A stretch of 64,000 bases of DNA from Acinetobacter nosocomialis (GCA_025736915.1 CP107049.1:3596001-3660000); one strand, 5' to 3'; shown: positions 20,420-30,394, numbered from the stretch's first letter. Notes: a model not told the origin generated them from the sequence alone. A program made the numbers and translations.

Positions 20420-23083
20420 TCAGTGCTGACAAATTTGATTAGATGCTTCATCTAATGCAGCTTTCAGTTTTTCCGAGAAGAGTTTAACCTCTTCGTGATT
20501 CAGCGGTTTTCCATCTTTTTTGGTGACAAAGAAAATATCTTCTGCACGCTCACCTAAAGTTGCAATTCGAGCTGAATGGATGTCTAAACCTTGCATCATA
20601 AATAAACCACCTACACGTGCAAGTAGACCAGGATGGTCAAGTGTTGAAATTTCGACCATGTTTTGCTGTAAAGCTTCATTCAATGTAACGTCGACTGTAT
20701 TTTCAATATCGAAGTGACGTAATTGACGTGGAATACGGCGTTGCATGAGTCCCGGGTATTGGTCTGGTTGGCTAAGTGCTTTCACTAATGCATTTTTAAC
20801 CGTTTCTTCGCGTTCTGGGTCGGTAAGTAATGTACCGAAACGATCGAGTACAACATAGGTATCTAAACTAAATGCCGTACTTGCCGTGATAATTTTTGCG
20901 TCCTGAACGTCTAGGTTCATTCGGTCTAAAACGGCAACGGTTGTAGCAAACAGGTTAGGTTGATCGCGTGTATAAATAAAGATTTGTACCGCATCTTGAG
21001 CTGCTTTACGGTGAGCACGTAAGAGGACTAATGGCTCAGGGTTATCGCCGTGTTTTAAAATAGCTTGTGTGTGCCATGCAATTTCATCGGCCGATTCTTT
21101 AATGAAGTATTCATCACCAAGTTCTTGCCATACTTTTTCGACATCTGCCAATGCGAAGTTATTCACGAGTAATTCACTTGCTGCAAATTTGGTGTCTTCA
21201 ATCAGCATTTGATAGTCAACAGGACGGCCTAAACCAGTACGGATTACATCACGGGCATGCGTATAAAGCTGACGCATAAGCGAGGCACGCCATGTGTTCC
21301 AAAGTTTTGGATTTGTCGCATTAATATCGGCAACCGTTAAGGTGTATAGATAATCGAGATGCTCCATATCGCCAAGTTTTTCTGCAAAATCTTTTACGAC
21401 GTCTGGATCAGAAATATCTTTTTTCTGAGCAGTGAGTGACATGAGCAAATGGTTTTGAATCAACCATGCAATTAATTTGCATTCACGTTCTGTAAAGCCA
21501 TGTGCACGCCCAAACTCAATTGCATCTTCGGCACCGAGTTCGCTATGGTCACCACCACGACCTTTTGCGATGTCATGGAATAAAGCAGCAATAAATACAA
21601 TATCTTGACGCGCAAGACGTTGGAAAACCGAACTTACAACAGGAAACTCTTTAGCAAACTCTGGCTCTCTAAAACGGTTTAAATTGCGCAGTAATAGTAA
21701 TGTGTGAGCATCGACTGTATAGATATGGAATAGGTCATATTGCATAAGACCCATAATTTGCCCAAAAGCAGGAATGTAATTTCCTAAAACACCATAACGT
21801 TTCATCGCAACCAAGGTATCGTATAGACGATACGGTGAGCGAATAATCGACATAAACAATGCTTGGTTTTCTGGGTTATTACGGTAACTTTGGTTAATTC
21901 TTTTCGCTGCAAGAATCAGTAAGCGCAAAGTACGAGCGCGAATACCTTCGATATCTGGTCTATTCGCTAAAATATAGAACAACTCTAAAATCGCACTTGG
22001 ATGTTCTGCAAATATTTTATGATGCTGTACGGCAAGTTTATTATCGACAATTTTAAAGTGATCATTAACAACTTCAATTTTGCGTTCGTAGTTGGGTAGT
22101 CGAGGGGTAATCACCGATTCGCTAAAATACGCCAGCAGCATTTCATTCAATGTCGAAACCTGTTGCGCCGTACGGTAGTAGCGTTTCATGAACTGCTCAA
22201 CGCCGTAATTTACAGGTTGACCTTCTTGACGAACATAGCCAAATTTTGCGGCGATTTCTCTTTGGTGATCGAAAAGTAAACGGTTTTCGTCACGTTTCGC
22301 TAAACGGTGTAAATGGTGACGAATTTCCCAAAGAAAACTTTCAGCTTCTTCTAAAACACCCAGCTCAAATTCTGAAATAAAGCCTAAATGTACTAAGTCA
22401 TAAATACGGTTTACACGAAAGTGGCGTTTGGCAATCCAACCAATCTGATTAATATCGCGAATACCGCCAGGCGCATTTTTAATGTCAGGTTCTAAATTGC
22501 TTTCAGTATTGTTGTGTTGGTGGTAACGCTTAGCTTGTTCTGCCATTTTTGCGTCATAAAAGGTTTTATCTGTCCACGTCTGCGAAACAATGCGGCGAGG
22601 CCATCTTGCAAGTTGAGTATTACCTGTAATTAAACGAGCTTCAATGAGTGTAGTTGCAACGGTTAAATCGGTAGCAGCCTGCTCAACACAACTTTGAATG
22701 GTACGAACGCTAATGCCGGGTTTAAAGTTTCCAACGTCCCATAATGAAGAAATAAAGGTAGAGATACGTTTTTCATTTTCTTCACTGATTTCATGTTCTG
22801 ACAAAATCATGATATCGACGTCAGAGTAGGGCAGCATTTCACGGCGCCCATAACCACCTACAGCAAAAAGACCTAATTCAGTCTGATCAAGTTCAGCATG
22901 TTTCCATAAAAAGATCAGTGCTTCGTCAACTAGATCTGAACGGGCTTTAATAATTTCACGAATAGATTGCCCATTTTCATATGAATCTTGCAATTGCTTT
23001 TCTACATCCGTTCGCCACTGATTAATGGCTTTAATATCATGATGACTTGAGACATAGTTCAACAATGGCGATGTATTGATCAT
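20420..23083 (-). CDS. glnD: Bifunctional uridylyltransferase/uridylyl-removing enzyme (PII modifier)
   Basis: An 887-residue sensor that attaches UMP to PII proteins when glutamine is low and removes it when glutamine is high. The nucleotidyltransferase motif [15 protein letters not shown] lies near residues 76-90, the HD-domain motif [14 protein letters not shown] near residue 500, and two ACT domains (starting near [15 protein letters not shown] and [15 protein letters not shown]) fill the C-terminal 190 residues. The length matches the family. It leads a probable glnD-dapC transcript. Confidence 0.95.
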   Translation of the reverse strand: MINTSPLLNYVSSHHDIKAINQWRTDVEKQLQDSYENGQSIREIIKARSDLVDEALIFLWKHAELDQTELGLFAVGGYGRREMLPYSDVDIMILSEHEISEENEKRISTFISSLWDVGNFKPGISVRTIQSCVEQAATDLTVATTLIEARLITGNTQLARWPRRIVSQTWTDKTFYDAKMAEQAKRYHQHNNTESNLEPDIKNAPGGIRDINQIGWIAKRHFRVNRIYDLVHLGFISEFELGVLEEAESFLWEIRHHLHRLAKRDENRLLFDHQREIAAKFGYVRQEGQPVNYGVEQFMKRYYRTAQQVSTLNEMLLAYFSESVITPRLPNYERKIEVVNDHFKIVDNKLAVQHHKIFAEHPSAILELFYILANRPDIEGIRARTLRLLILAAKRINQSYRNNPENQALFMSIIRSPYRLYDTLVAMKRYGVLGNYIPAFGQIMGLMQYDLFHIYTVDAHTLLLLRNLNRFREPEFAKEFPVVSSVFQRLARQDIVFIAALFHDIAKGRGGDHSELGAEDAIEFGRAHGFTERECKLIAWLIQNHLLMSLTAQKKDISDPDVVKDFAEKLGDMEHLDYLYTLTVADINATNPKLWNTWRASLMRQLYTHARDVIRTGLGRPVDYQMLIEDTKFAASELLVNNFALADVEKVWQELGDEYFIKESADEIAWHTQAILKHGDNPEPLVLLRAHRKAAQDAVQIFIYTRDQPNLFATTVAVLDRMNLDVQDAKIITASTAFSLDTYVVLDRFGTLLTDPEREETVKNALVKALSQPDQYPGLMQRRIPRQLRHFDIENTVDVTLNEALQQNMVEISTLDHPGLLARVGGLFMMQGLDIHSARIATLGERAEDIFFVTKKDGKPLNHEEVKLFSEKLKAALDEASNQICQH

Positions 23084-23110
23084 GAAAATGGGTCTACCAA
23101 TAAGTAAAAA

Positions 23111-24319
23111 TTAAGAGTTTGTTTGAACGCTTACTTGATCAGCGGTTTCTTTCGCTAAAGTACGAGCAAGATCAGTATTTTCAGCACGAGCAGTTGCAAC
23201 ACCCATACGACGACGTTTGAAACCTTCCGGTTTACCAAACAAACGTAAGTCGGTATCTGGATGAGCTAAAGCTACATTCAGATTGCTATAACTTAAATTG
23301 TTGGCATCTACACCCGCATAAATTACGGCGCTTGCGGCCACACTGTGACGCGTCGTGTTTACAGGTAAACCTAAAATGGCACGTGCATGCAGTTCAAATT
23401 CACTTTGATACTGAGACGCTAAAGTTACAAGTCCTGTGTCGTGTGGACGAGGTGAAACTTCACTGAACCAAACTTTATCGCCCTTAATAAACAGTTCTAC
23501 ACCAAAAATACCACAGCCACCAAGTGCTGTTGTCACTTTATTTGCAATACGTTTTGCTTCTTCAAGTGCAGCAGGGGACATGGGTTGAGGTTGCCAGCTT
23601 TCTACATAATCGCCTGCATCTTGGCGGTGACCAATTGGGTCACAGTAGTGAGTTTCAATTTCACCGGTTTCAGGGTTTTTAGCACGAACAGTAAGTAAGG
23701 TAATTTCAAAATCAAAATCAATTTGAGATTCAATAATCACTGTGCCTTGATTAACACGGCCACCTTGCATCGCATATTCCCAAGCAGCATCGACTTCATC
23801 GAAACTTTTTACACGAGACTGACCTTTACCTGAAGATGACATGACTGGTTTTACAAAGTTCGGATAACCAATATCATCACACGCGGCGCGGAAACTTTCT
23901 AAAGATTCAGCAAAACGATAAGCAGAAGTAGGTAAACCAAGCTCTTCAGCCGCAAGGCGGCGAATACCTTCACGGTTCATGGTGAGGTTTACAGCTTTAG
24001 CAGAAGGAATAACAGTTGCTGTTTGGTTAGCTTCAATCTCAAGCAAAACTTCTGTCGCAATTGCTTCAATTTCTGGAACAATTAAATTCGGTTTAACTTT
24101 TTCAATGAGCTGTTTTAATTGAGCAGGATCAGCCATGTTTAACACATAAGAAAAGTGTGCAACTTGCATGGCTGGTGCGTGATCATAACGGTCGGCTGCA
24201 TGTACTTCGACACCAAGGCGTTGTAGGGAAATTACAACTTCTTTGCCAAGCTCTCCTGAACCTAACAATAAAACTTTAAATGCAGAAGATTGAAGGGGGG
24301 TACCGAGTGTCACGCTCAT
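23111..24319 (-). CDS. purT: Formate-dependent phosphoribosylglycinamide formyltransferase (GAR transformylase 2)
   Basis: A 402-residue ATP-grasp ligase that formylates GAR with formate and ATP in purine synthesis. [11 protein letters not shown] is the N-terminal preATP-grasp loop, [13 protein letters not shown] the ATP-binding loop, and [10 protein letters not shown] the metal-binding segment. Two in-frame ATGs compete. AGGA at eight bases favours 24319 (MSVTLGTPL); it is too close to the one at 24328. It is monocistronic between gaps. Confidence 0.95.
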   Translation of the reverse strand: MSVTLGTPLQSSAFKVLLLGSGELGKEVVISLQRLGVEVHAADRYDHAPAMQVAHFSYVLNMADPAQLKQLIEKVKPNLIVPEIEAIATEVLLEIEANQTATVIPSAKAVNLTMNREGIRRLAAEELGLPTSAYRFAESLESFRAACDDIGYPNFVKPVMSSSGKGQSRVKSFDEVDAAWEYAMQGGRVNQGTVIIESQIDFDFEITLLTVRAKNPETGEIETHYCDPIGHRQDAGDYVESWQPQPMSPAALEEAKRIANKVTTALGGCGIFGVELFIKGDKVWFSEVSPRPHDTGLVTLASQYQSEFELHARAILGLPVNTTRHSVAASAVIYAGVDANNLSYSNLNVALAHPDTDLRLFGKPEGFKRRRMGVATARAENTDLARTLAKETADQVSVQTNS

Positions 24320-24429
24320 GCGAATCATCCTGACAAAATTATTTTTTTAAGCATAGCAGAACTTATGGTGGAGTTAAGCCTTATAACGCATAAAAAGATG
24401 AATTTTGTCAGACAATGCGTAAGTCGTTT

Positions 24430-24819
24430 TTAAACGTTAACTTGATAATTTAAACGTAATTCATCTGCGTTTTGACCACGGATGCCCCAATTTTCTTTAG
24501 GGGTTTCAAAAATAGTGATTTCAATGTCTTGTGGGGCAATTCGGCAATACTGTTCAATATTACGAAATAAAGTTTGAATGAGTCTTTTCTTGGCTTCGGT
24601 ACTTCGGCCAGTAAACATTGAAAGTTCAATAATAACGTAGTGCTGGCTTCGATCTGATGGATAGATAAAGTTTTCCGGTTTAAGGCTAATAAACCTTTGA
24701 AATTTTTTCTCTATTGGGTATTTCAACTCTTCAATGAGGGCCTGATGAACTGCATGAGAAAGCATTTCTCGATACTGCATGATGGTTTGTTCATTTGCAT
24801 AAATTTTAACTTGTGACAT
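24430..24819 (-). CDS. Tautomerase-family protein lacking the N-terminal proline
   Basis: A 129-residue protein with the pattern of the larger tautomerase/MIF-fold family: an N-terminal VKIYANE strand, two helices, and TGRSTEAKKRLIQTLF followed by a second IEITIFETPKENWGIRG strand. Catalysis in this superfamily uses Pro-1 after Met removal. Here residue 2 is serine (MSQVKI), and no nearby ATG would expose a proline. It may be a non-canonical or non-catalytic member. Single gene between purT and azlD on the same strand. Confidence 0.75.
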   Translation of the reverse strand: MSQVKIYANEQTIMQYREMLSHAVHQALIEELKYPIEKKFQRFISLKPENFIYPSDRSQHYVIIELSMFTGRSTEAKKRLIQTLFRNIEQYCRIAPQDIEITIFETPKENWGIRGQNADELRLNYQVNV

Positions 24820-24877
24820 TTTTATCTCTAATCGCTAGATGGTGTTATCTTTTAATAAATTTCAAAAATGAGTTTTC

Positions 24878-24913
24878 ATACTAGAAGTTATTATTCTTAA
24901 TCACTTCTAGTAT
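24878..24913. repeat. 11-bp inverted repeat after azlCD
   Basis: ATACTAGAAGT (24878-24888) and ACTTCTAGTAT (24903-24913) are perfect inverted copies with a 14-base loop, 35 bases past the azlD stop. It could terminate azlCD, but no clear U-tract follows. Confidence 0.5.
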
Positions 24914-24947
24914 TTATATATTATATAAGGTTGATAAGTTTATCTAT

Positions 24948-25289
24948 TTATAAAGGTAAATAAGTGTAGATCAAGCCATAAACGAGCGCAGCAGTTAACG
25001 TTGCTGGAACAATTTTCTTAAATTTAAAATAAAGACCTGCTAAAACCAGAAAGCCGATGAGCATAGCTAAACTTTTATCTGGATTTTTAAGAAGTGGTGG
25101 AAGGGTTGCTACCACAAGCATGGCGCTAATTGCAGATATACCAATACTTCCCAATGCAATTTTTATCCATACAGAACCACGTTTTTGATGAGAACCTTGT
25201 AGTTTTTGTATAACGAAAAATGGTCCGAAGCGTGAAGCAAAATTGGCAATACCAACAATAATACCCACCAAAATAATTTCTAAATTCAT
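24948..25289 (-). CDS. azlD: Branched-chain amino acid exporter small subunit
   Basis: A 113-residue hydrophobic protein with four probable membrane segments. The N-terminus MNLEIILVGIIVGIANFASRFGPF and the following R-F-x-P-F-like region match the AzlD family. With AzlC it exports branched-chain amino acids or analogues. The chosen ATG lies one base after the azlC stop; upstream ATGs at 25310 and 25307 would overlap azlC. Confidence 0.85.
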   Translation of the reverse strand: MNLEIILVGIIVGIANFASRFGPFFVIQKLQGSHQKRGSVWIKIALGSIGISAISAMLVVATLPPLLKNPDKSLAMLIGFLVLAGLYFKFKKIVPATLTAALVYGLIYTYLPL

Positions 25290-25290
25290 A

Positions 25291-26031
25291 TCAGGCTTCA
25301 ACCTCATCAAACTGTTTCAGCACATAATATTTAAATAGACCCGCTAAAATGCCTGAAAAAATACCAATAAAAATAGCAGCAGATAAGTTAATCCAATAAC
25401 AGGCTAAGGCTGAAACCACTAAAGATACAGCGACAACCAAAGTATGTTTACGTTCAAAAGCCGCGAGTAAAAAACTTAAAAATAAAGCTGGTAGTAAAAA
25501 GTCTAGAGCTGCTTGTAAAAATTTTGGAAGATGAGCGACTTGATCTGCAAATAAGCCACCTAACAACGAACCACTTGCCCAAGACATCCAGCTGAACAGA
25601 CTTAAACCTAACATCCAAGATTCAGACCATTGCTGCTTGCGCTGTGAAAGCTGAATCATTCCACTCGCAAAAACTTCATCTGTAAGACCCCAAGCCCAAA
25701 CAGCCGTCTTTTTTAAGTTCAGTTTATTTGGAATTAGGTTATAGAGCGCTGGACCATAAAGGACATGGCGAATATCAAGTGCAATAACCGTTAGGGCAGT
25801 TAACCAGATAGATGAACCACTTGCTAAAAGAGCCACCACTAGAAATTGGCTAGCACCGGCATACATCGAACAAGAAAGAAAAAATGCTTCCCACGGGCTA
25901 AAACCAAATTGAGATGCAGAAACACCAAAAGCAAAAGAAACAGGTAAATAAGTGAGTACGATGGCTTGACTATCTTTGGCACCCTGCCAAAAAGTTGCTT
26001 TTTGAGCAGCCATCTGTTGTTGATTTGACAC
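25291..26031 (-). CDS. azlC: Branched-chain amino acid exporter large subunit
   Basis: A 246-residue membrane protein of the AzlC family, with the characteristic P-x-x-x-AFGV-A (PVSFAFGVSASQFGFSPWEA), an SCSMYAGASQF segment and DIRHVLYGPAL. A GTG start is chosen: AAGG sits at proper spacing from GTG at 26031, while the internal ATG at 26013 has no ribosome-binding site. It is coupled to azlD. Confidence 0.88.
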   Translation of the reverse strand: MSNQQQMAAQKATFWQGAKDSQAIVLTYLPVSFAFGVSASQFGFSPWEAFFLSCSMYAGASQFLVVALLASGSSIWLTALTVIALDIRHVLYGPALYNLIPNKLNLKKTAVWAWGLTDEVFASGMIQLSQRKQQWSESWMLGLSLFSWMSWASGSLLGGLFADQVAHLPKFLQAALDFLLPALFLSFLLAAFERKHTLVVAVSLVVSALACYWINLSAAIFIGIFSGILAGLFKYYVLKQFDEVEA

Positions 26032-26084
26032 AAAACACCTTGGCAGTAAACCAATTATAAAAACTTGAAAGATTGAGTATTGTA

Positions 26085-26124
26085 GCCGAATTTAATAGCA
26101 TAGTGCCGAAATGTTTAATTCGGC
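26085..26124. promoter_or_regulatory. GCCGAA repeats in the azlC/lipoprotein divergent region
   Basis: GCCGAATT (26085-26092) pairs with AATTCGGC (26117-26124), and a third direct GCCGAA copy lies at 26105, exactly 20 bases after the first. Two helical turns and an inverted partner suggest an operator for azlCD, the lipoprotein, or both. Confidence 0.35.
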
Positions 26125-26132
26125 AGTTTGAT

Positions 26133-26603
26133 ATGTTCAAATCAAAGACTCGTTTAGTTTATATCGCCATCCTGAGTGCGAGCGTATTTATATTGCAAGG
26201 CTGTGATAATGGGAATCAGAGCACGGATAAAAAAGTTGAAATTAAACCAGCGCCGAAATTAACCAATGATGCAACGGTCTATGCAAATAAGGCATGGACA
26301 TTAATTAACACGGTTGATCCTTTAGTCTATGGAAAACAGCTTAGTCAGATAAATGATAAGGTTCGTAAACCGCTACGTCAGCTCAGTACGGATTGGCGTA
26401 TTAATGTAAAAATGACAGATTCGGTAACTGAAGGAAAATATGCACTTTGCCGCAAAGCCTTAACAAGTCTAGATGTATGGGCAAGAGAAACTGTGGAACA
26501 TTCAAATTCTGTTGCTCAAAAACAGGCTGATTACGAGCGCGATAAACAGCAGTGTAAGGATGCAATTGCAAATCCAAATTTAGGAAATACATCTCCGAAA
26601 TAA
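26133..26603 (+). CDS. Small lipoprotein of unknown function
   Basis: A 156-residue protein with a clear lipoprotein signal: positively charged start (MFKSKTR), hydrophobic stretch and lipobox LQGC (Cys near residue 23). The mature part is hydrophilic, with two further cysteines (CRKAL and QQCKDA) that could form a disulfide. I recognise no domain. ATG at 26133 is chosen because it gives the lipoprotein N-terminus; the frame is open further upstream. Ribosome-binding site weak. It is divergent from azlC and convergent with the next gene. Confidence 0.65.
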   Translation: MFKSKTRLVYIAILSASVFILQGCDNGNQSTDKKVEIKPAPKLTNDATVYANKAWTLINTVDPLVYGKQLSQINDKVRKPLRQLSTDWRINVKMTDSVTEGKYALCRKALTSLDVWARETVEHSNSVAQKQADYERDKQQCKDAIANPNLGNTSPK

Positions 26604-26616
26604 AATCACTGCATAT

Positions 26617-26648
26617 AAAAAAGCGAGATTTTGAATCTCGCTTTTTTT
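26617..26648. terminator. Bidirectional terminator between two small envelope-protein genes
   Basis: AAAAAAGCGAGATT / AATCTCGCTTTTTT stem with a three-base loop and A/T flanks on both sides. It serves both convergent genes. Confidence 0.88.
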
Positions 26649-26672
26649 AACTCATAAATTAATCAATATTAA

Positions 26673-27008
26673 TTATGGTTTTGTTGCAGTTTTAGCAGTG
26701 TTCGCAGTTTTTACAGCATCTTGTTTCATTTGGTGAGTAGCTTGATTTGCTTCTTGTTTAGCATGAGTTGCGCTAGTCATTGCAGCATGTTTCTGCTCAT
26801 TCATATCTTTTTTAACATCTTGTTTTGTTTTTTCAGCTTCTTTTTTTGCTTTTTGAGCAGTAGGTTTGCCGCTTACAGCAACACATTTACCACCTTTATG
26901 ATGTGGTCCAGTTCCTCCTTGGAGTTGAGTTCCTTTTGGACATGCAAATGCCGAAACACTTAACATTGCCAATACGCCAGCTGTAAGAATTGTTGATAAT
27001 TTTTTCAT
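26673..27008 (-). CDS. Small exported Ala/Lys-rich helical protein
   Basis: A 111-residue protein with a Sec signal peptide (MKKLSTILTAGVLAMLSVSAFA) followed by a short Cys-containing segment (ACPKGT ... GKCVAV), which could form one disulfide. The remaining 60 residues are Ala/Lys/Thr/Gln-rich and should be one long amphipathic helix. No domain is recognised. Such charged helical periplasmic proteins are often stress-related, but that is a guess. AAGGCG lies upstream of the start. Confidence 0.65.
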   Translation of the reverse strand: MKKLSTILTAGVLAMLSVSAFACPKGTQLQGGTGPHHKGGKCVAVSGKPTAQKAKKEAEKTKQDVKKDMNEQKHAAMTSATHAKQEANQATHQMKQDAVKTANTAKTATKP

Positions 27009-27177
27009 GTTAATCAGCGCCTTGTTGAGTTTTTGAGTATTATTGCTCAGTCTGAGTGTAAAATGAAAATTTCTGTTTTGGAATACTTATTTTGTGAAAT
27101 AGAGTTTGAACAATGTTTTATTTTGCAGTGTTATCTGATTTTTTAATTTAATTTTAAGTTTTTATTATATAGCGCCT

Positions 27178-27885
27178 TTAAGTATTAGATTTTGCAATTA
27201 AACTTAATTTTTCGATATCTAAAATTTCAATTTTTCTAAAGGCAATTTTAATAATATTTTGTTTTTCTAACAAGTTTAATTCGTGATTAATGGTCTGTCT
27301 TGAAGTAGTTAGCATATTAGCTAATTGCTCTTGAGAAATGTGAATTTGCTTTTCTTGGATAAAAATGTGATTGCCATAACCCTCTAAAATAAACAGCAGA
27401 CGTTGAGCAAGTCTTTGAGAAATACTGCGTGTTTGGATAGCGATCTGTTCTAAAAAAACATATCTGAGCTTTTGACTAGTTAAGCGCGCGAAGTAGTACC
27501 AATAATACGGATTGTCCTTGAGTAGCTCATTTAATGGTTTTGCAGGAATATGTAGAACGATACTTTTTTTCAAAGCAATCGCATCGTGCGAACGCGGTTC
27601 ATGGTCAATCAGCGATATTTCACCAAACCACATAATTGGCTCAGCAATTGCAGAAAGGGCTTCATTCCCGTTTACATCGACATACCCCAAGCTAATTGAG
27701 CCTTCGAGCACAGTATAAATACCATCAAACTCATCTTGAGCACGAAACACATAATTGTTTTTTTCAAAGGTTCTTTGCTTACCATGCTCTAGAATAAAGT
27801 TTTGGAATGCTTCTGGAAGCAAACTAAACCATGTATTTTCTCTTAATCGATTAATATAAATAAGATCCAAGATCAGCCCATCCAT
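27178..27885 (-). CDS. Crp/Fnr-family transcriptional regulator
   Basis: A 235-residue regulator with an N-terminal cyclic-nucleotide-binding-like beta-barrel (residues about 25-140, including GIYTVLEGSISLGYVD and FGEISLIDHEPRSHDA). A long dimer helix follows, then a C-terminal winged helix with ISQEQLANMLTTSRQTINHEL as the recognition motif near residue 185. No N-terminal cysteine cluster exists, so it is not an oxygen-sensing Fnr, and the effector is unknown. A TTGTCA-N6-TGACAA palindrome lies in its promoter and probably mediates autoregulation. The ribosome-binding site is poor. Confidence 0.88.
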   Translation of the reverse strand: MDGLILDLIYINRLRENTWFSLLPEAFQNFILEHGKQRTFEKNNYVFRAQDEFDGIYTVLEGSISLGYVDVNGNEALSAIAEPIMWFGEISLIDHEPRSHDAIALKKSIVLHIPAKPLNELLKDNPYYWYYFARLTSQKLRYVFLEQIAIQTRSISQRLAQRLLFILEGYGNHIFIQEKQIHISQEQLANMLTTSRQTINHELNLLEKQNIIKIAFRKIEILDIEKLSLIAKSNT

Positions 27886-27900
27886 GAAAAAATCATTACT

Positions 27901-27918
27901 TTGTCAAATAGCTGACAA
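27901..27918. promoter_or_regulatory. Candidate Crp/Fnr-type operator
   Basis: TTGTCA-N6-TGACAA is a perfect 18-base palindrome with the TGTxA-N6-TxACA geometry of Crp-family sites. It lies between the divergent Crp/Fnr gene and the DUF962 gene, 16 bases before the regulator's start codon. Confidence 0.5.
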
Positions 27919-27976
27919 CTTTAAGTTTTCCTTATTTGTACAGTATGACTATAGATAGATGAATAGGGAACAACTC

Positions 27977-28498
27977 ATGTCAAATCTGGAGCAACAGCTT
28001 AGCAAATATGCGGCTTACCACTTAAATCATAAAAATATTTTGACGCATTTTGTTGGTATTCCACTTATTGTATTTTCAATTTTATGTTTAACAGTGAGAG
28101 CTGGAGTTGATATTGGCAGTTTTAAACTGACTTTAGCTATGGTGTTGATTGCAGTTAGTACGATCTATTACTTCATTTTAGATAAAGTATTTGGTTTACT
28201 CATGCTGATTATTTTAGTTGCTGTGTATCCATTGGCAAGCCAAATTGCCGAGCTTTCTTTAGGACAATGGTTAGCGGCAAGTATTGGTTTCTTTGTAGTG
28301 GGTTGGGTCTTTCAGTTTGTTGGACATTATTTTGAAAAGAAAAAACCTGCTTTTGTTGATGATGTAATAGGACTTGCGATAGGGCCATTATTTGTATTGG
28401 CAGAATTTATATTTATGCTGGGTTTTAGAAAGCCTTTGCATGCGCGTATTTTACAAGAGGCGCGTAGTAAACGAGAGGCGATGGATTTAAGTCATTAA
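27977..28498 (+). CDS. DUF962/Mpo1-like membrane protein
   Basis: A 173-residue membrane protein of the DUF962 family, related to yeast Mpo1, a fatty-acid alpha-oxidation dioxygenase. It shows the histidine motif YHLNHKNILTHFVGIP near residue 12-27, four probable membrane segments, and the second motif GHYFEKKKPA near residue 120, which supply the metal ligands in Mpo1. ATG at 27977 is preferred because AGGGA lies eight bases upstream; an ATG six codons earlier has none. It is divergent from the Crp/Fnr gene and may be its target. Confidence 0.82.
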   Translation: MSNLEQQLSKYAAYHLNHKNILTHFVGIPLIVFSILCLTVRAGVDIGSFKLTLAMVLIAVSTIYYFILDKVFGLLMLIILVAVYPLASQIAELSLGQWLAASIGFFVVGWVFQFVGHYFEKKKPAFVDDVIGLAIGPLFVLAEFIFMLGFRKPLHARILQEARSKREAMDLSH

Positions 28499-28502
28499 CA
28501 AT

Positions 28503-28533
28503 AAAAAAAGCCCCAACACATTGGGGCTTTTTC
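28503..28533. terminator. Terminator between the DUF962 gene and ychF
   Basis: AAAAGCCCCAA / TTGGGGCTTTT stem with a four-base loop, T-tract to the right and A-tract to the left; bidirectional. Confidence 0.88.
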
Positions 28534-28549
28534 TTTCTTAAGCTTTAAC

Positions 28550-29641
28550 TTATACGTTAAAACGAAAGTGCATTACATCGCCGTCTTGAACAACGTAAGT
28601 TTTACCTTCTAAACGCCATTTACCAGCTTCTTTAGCGCCGTTTTCACCGTTGTATTGTACGAAGTCATCATATGCAACAACTTCAGCACGGATAAAGCCT
28701 TTTTCGAAGTCAGTATGAATTACACCAGCCGCTTGAGGAGCAGTTGCACCAACTTTTACTGTCCAAGCACGTACTTCTTGTACACCGGCAGTGAAATAAG
28801 TTTGTAAACCTAAAAGCGCATAACCTGCACGAATAACCACATTTAAGCCAGGTTCTTCCATACCCATTGCTTCTAAGAATTCAGCACGATCTTCATCTTC
28901 TAATAATGAAATTTCAGCTTCGATCTGGTTGCAAAGAGGAACAACAATTGCGTTTTCTTCAGCCGCAAGTTTTTTAACTGCGTCTAAGTGGGGGTTGTTT
29001 TCAAAACCATCTTCAGCAACGTTTGCAATATACATGGTTGGTTTTAAAGTCATTAAACCAAAACCACGAACTAATTTACGCTCGTCATCAGACAAATCAG
29101 CCGCGCGAGCTGGTTTACCTTCGTCAAGTAAAGGTTGGATTTTCTCTAAAACTGCTTTAGTTGCTACAGCTTCTTTATCACCGCCTTTAGCAACTTTAGT
29201 TAAACGTAAAATTGCTTTAGCAACAGTTTCAAGATCGGCAAGCGCAAGTTCAGTATTGATAGTTGCAATGTCGTCTAATGGATCAATTTTACCATTTACG
29301 TGAATTACGTTTTCGTCTTCGAAACAACGTACAACATGAGCGATTGCATCAGTTTCACGGATGTTAGCAAGGAATTGGTTACCTAAGCCTTCACCTTTTG
29401 ATGCACCAGCAACAAGACCTGCAATGTCCACAAATTCCATTGTAGTTGGCAAAATACGCTGTGGTTTAACAATCGCAGCAAGTTTGTCTAAGCGTGGATC
29501 TGGTACAGGAACAATACCTGTGTTTGGTTCAATGGTACAGAAAGGGAAGTTTTCCGCTGCAATCGCTGCTTTCGTTAATGCATTGAAAAGGGTAGATTTC
29601 CCTACGTTTGGCAGACCAACAATACCGCAATTAAAACCCAT
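28550..29641 (-). CDS. ychF: Redox-regulated ATPase/GTPase of the Obg-HflX superfamily
   Basis: A 363-residue P-loop protein, the standard YchF length. It starts [20 protein letters not shown] (Walker A), has [18 protein letters not shown] (G3), a coiled-coil insert, and a C-terminal TGS domain with [10 protein letters not shown] and the ending DVMHFRFNV. It binds ATP and associates with ribosomes, with a role in stress responses. ATG at 29641 is the family start; a GTG three codons upstream is rejected. Confidence 0.95.
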   Translation of the reverse strand: MGFNCGIVGLPNVGKSTLFNALTKAAIAAENFPFCTIEPNTGIVPVPDPRLDKLAAIVKPQRILPTTMEFVDIAGLVAGASKGEGLGNQFLANIRETDAIAHVVRCFEDENVIHVNGKIDPLDDIATINTELALADLETVAKAILRLTKVAKGGDKEAVATKAVLEKIQPLLDEGKPARAADLSDDERKLVRGFGLMTLKPTMYIANVAEDGFENNPHLDAVKKLAAEENAIVVPLCNQIEAEISLLEDEDRAEFLEAMGMEEPGLNVVIRAGYALLGLQTYFTAGVQEVRAWTVKVGATAPQAAGVIHTDFEKGFIRAEVVAYDDFVQYNGENGAKEAGKWRLEGKTYVVQDGDVMHFRFNV

Positions 29642-29693
29642 GAAAACCACTCACAAATGTGTAAATTAAAAATTGTTGCTGATTTTACATGAA

Positions 29694-29714
29694 AGCCATG
29701 ACAAAGTCATGGCT
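29694..29714 (-). terminator. Possible terminator of the metI-containing operon
   Basis: AGCCATGAC / GTCATGGCT stem of nine pairs with a three-base loop, 20 bases past the metI stop. The minus-strand tail is only weakly T-rich. Confidence 0.45.
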
Positions 29715-29734
29715 AGAGCGGGGTTGTATTGCTT

Positions 29735-30394
29735 TTAAACTTTACGTTTATCAAGTTGCTGGGCTAATGCATCGCCAGTCGCTTGTACTAACATGACTAA
29801 AACAATAAGCACAAAAATTACAGCCAACATAATTTGCATATCAAAACGTTGATAACCATAACGATAAGCAATGTCTCCTAGGCCACCTGCACCAATAGCA
29901 CCAGCAATCGCAGAGGAGTTAATCATAGTCACAATAGTCACGGTAAAGCCTGCTACAATACCCGGCAAAGCCTCTGGTAAAAGCACATGCCAAATAATTT
30001 GTTTACGGTTACAACCCATGGCTTGTGCAGCTTCAATTAAACCTTGGTCGACTTCACGTAAGCTGACTTCTGCAATACGCGCAAAAAAGGGAATTGCTGC
30101 AATAGTTAAGGGAACAACCGCTGCCCAAACCCCATAACTTGTCCCGACAATCCAGCGAGTAAGCGGAATAAGTGCAACCATTAAAATAAGAAAGGGCACA
30201 GAACGAGTAATGTTGATGACCCAACCTAAAGCCTGATTAATCTTTTGTGACGGATGAATGCCATGCTCAGAAGTGCTAACTAAAACAACAGCAATAGGTA
30301 AGCCAATTAAAAAAGCAATAAACGCAGATGCACCTACCATGAGTAAGGTATCTACAGTTCCAGTAATTAATAAATCAATGAGCTGGTCGTGCAT
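29735..30394 (-). CDS. metI: Methionine-type ABC transporter permease
   Basis: A 219-residue inner-membrane permease with five probable membrane segments and the coupling motif EAAQAMGCNRKQIIWHVLLPEALPGI (EAA loop; key residues E-A-A-x-x-x-G). The N-terminus HDQLIDLLITGTVDTLLMV matches MetI. ATG at 30394 follows GAGG at ten bases and overlaps the metN end by 20 bases; a longer frame upstream is rejected. It is the last gene of the seven-gene sulfur operon. Confidence 0.92.
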   Translation of the reverse strand: MHDQLIDLLITGTVDTLLMVGASAFIAFLIGLPIAVVLVSTSEHGIHPSQKINQALGWVINITRSVPFLILMVALIPLTRWIVGTSYGVWAAVVPLTIAAIPFFARIAEVSLREVDQGLIEAAQAMGCNRKQIIWHVLLPEALPGIVAGFTVTIVTMINSSAIAGAIGAGGLGDIAYRYGYQRFDMQIMLAVIFVLIVLVMLVQATGDALAQQLDKRKV

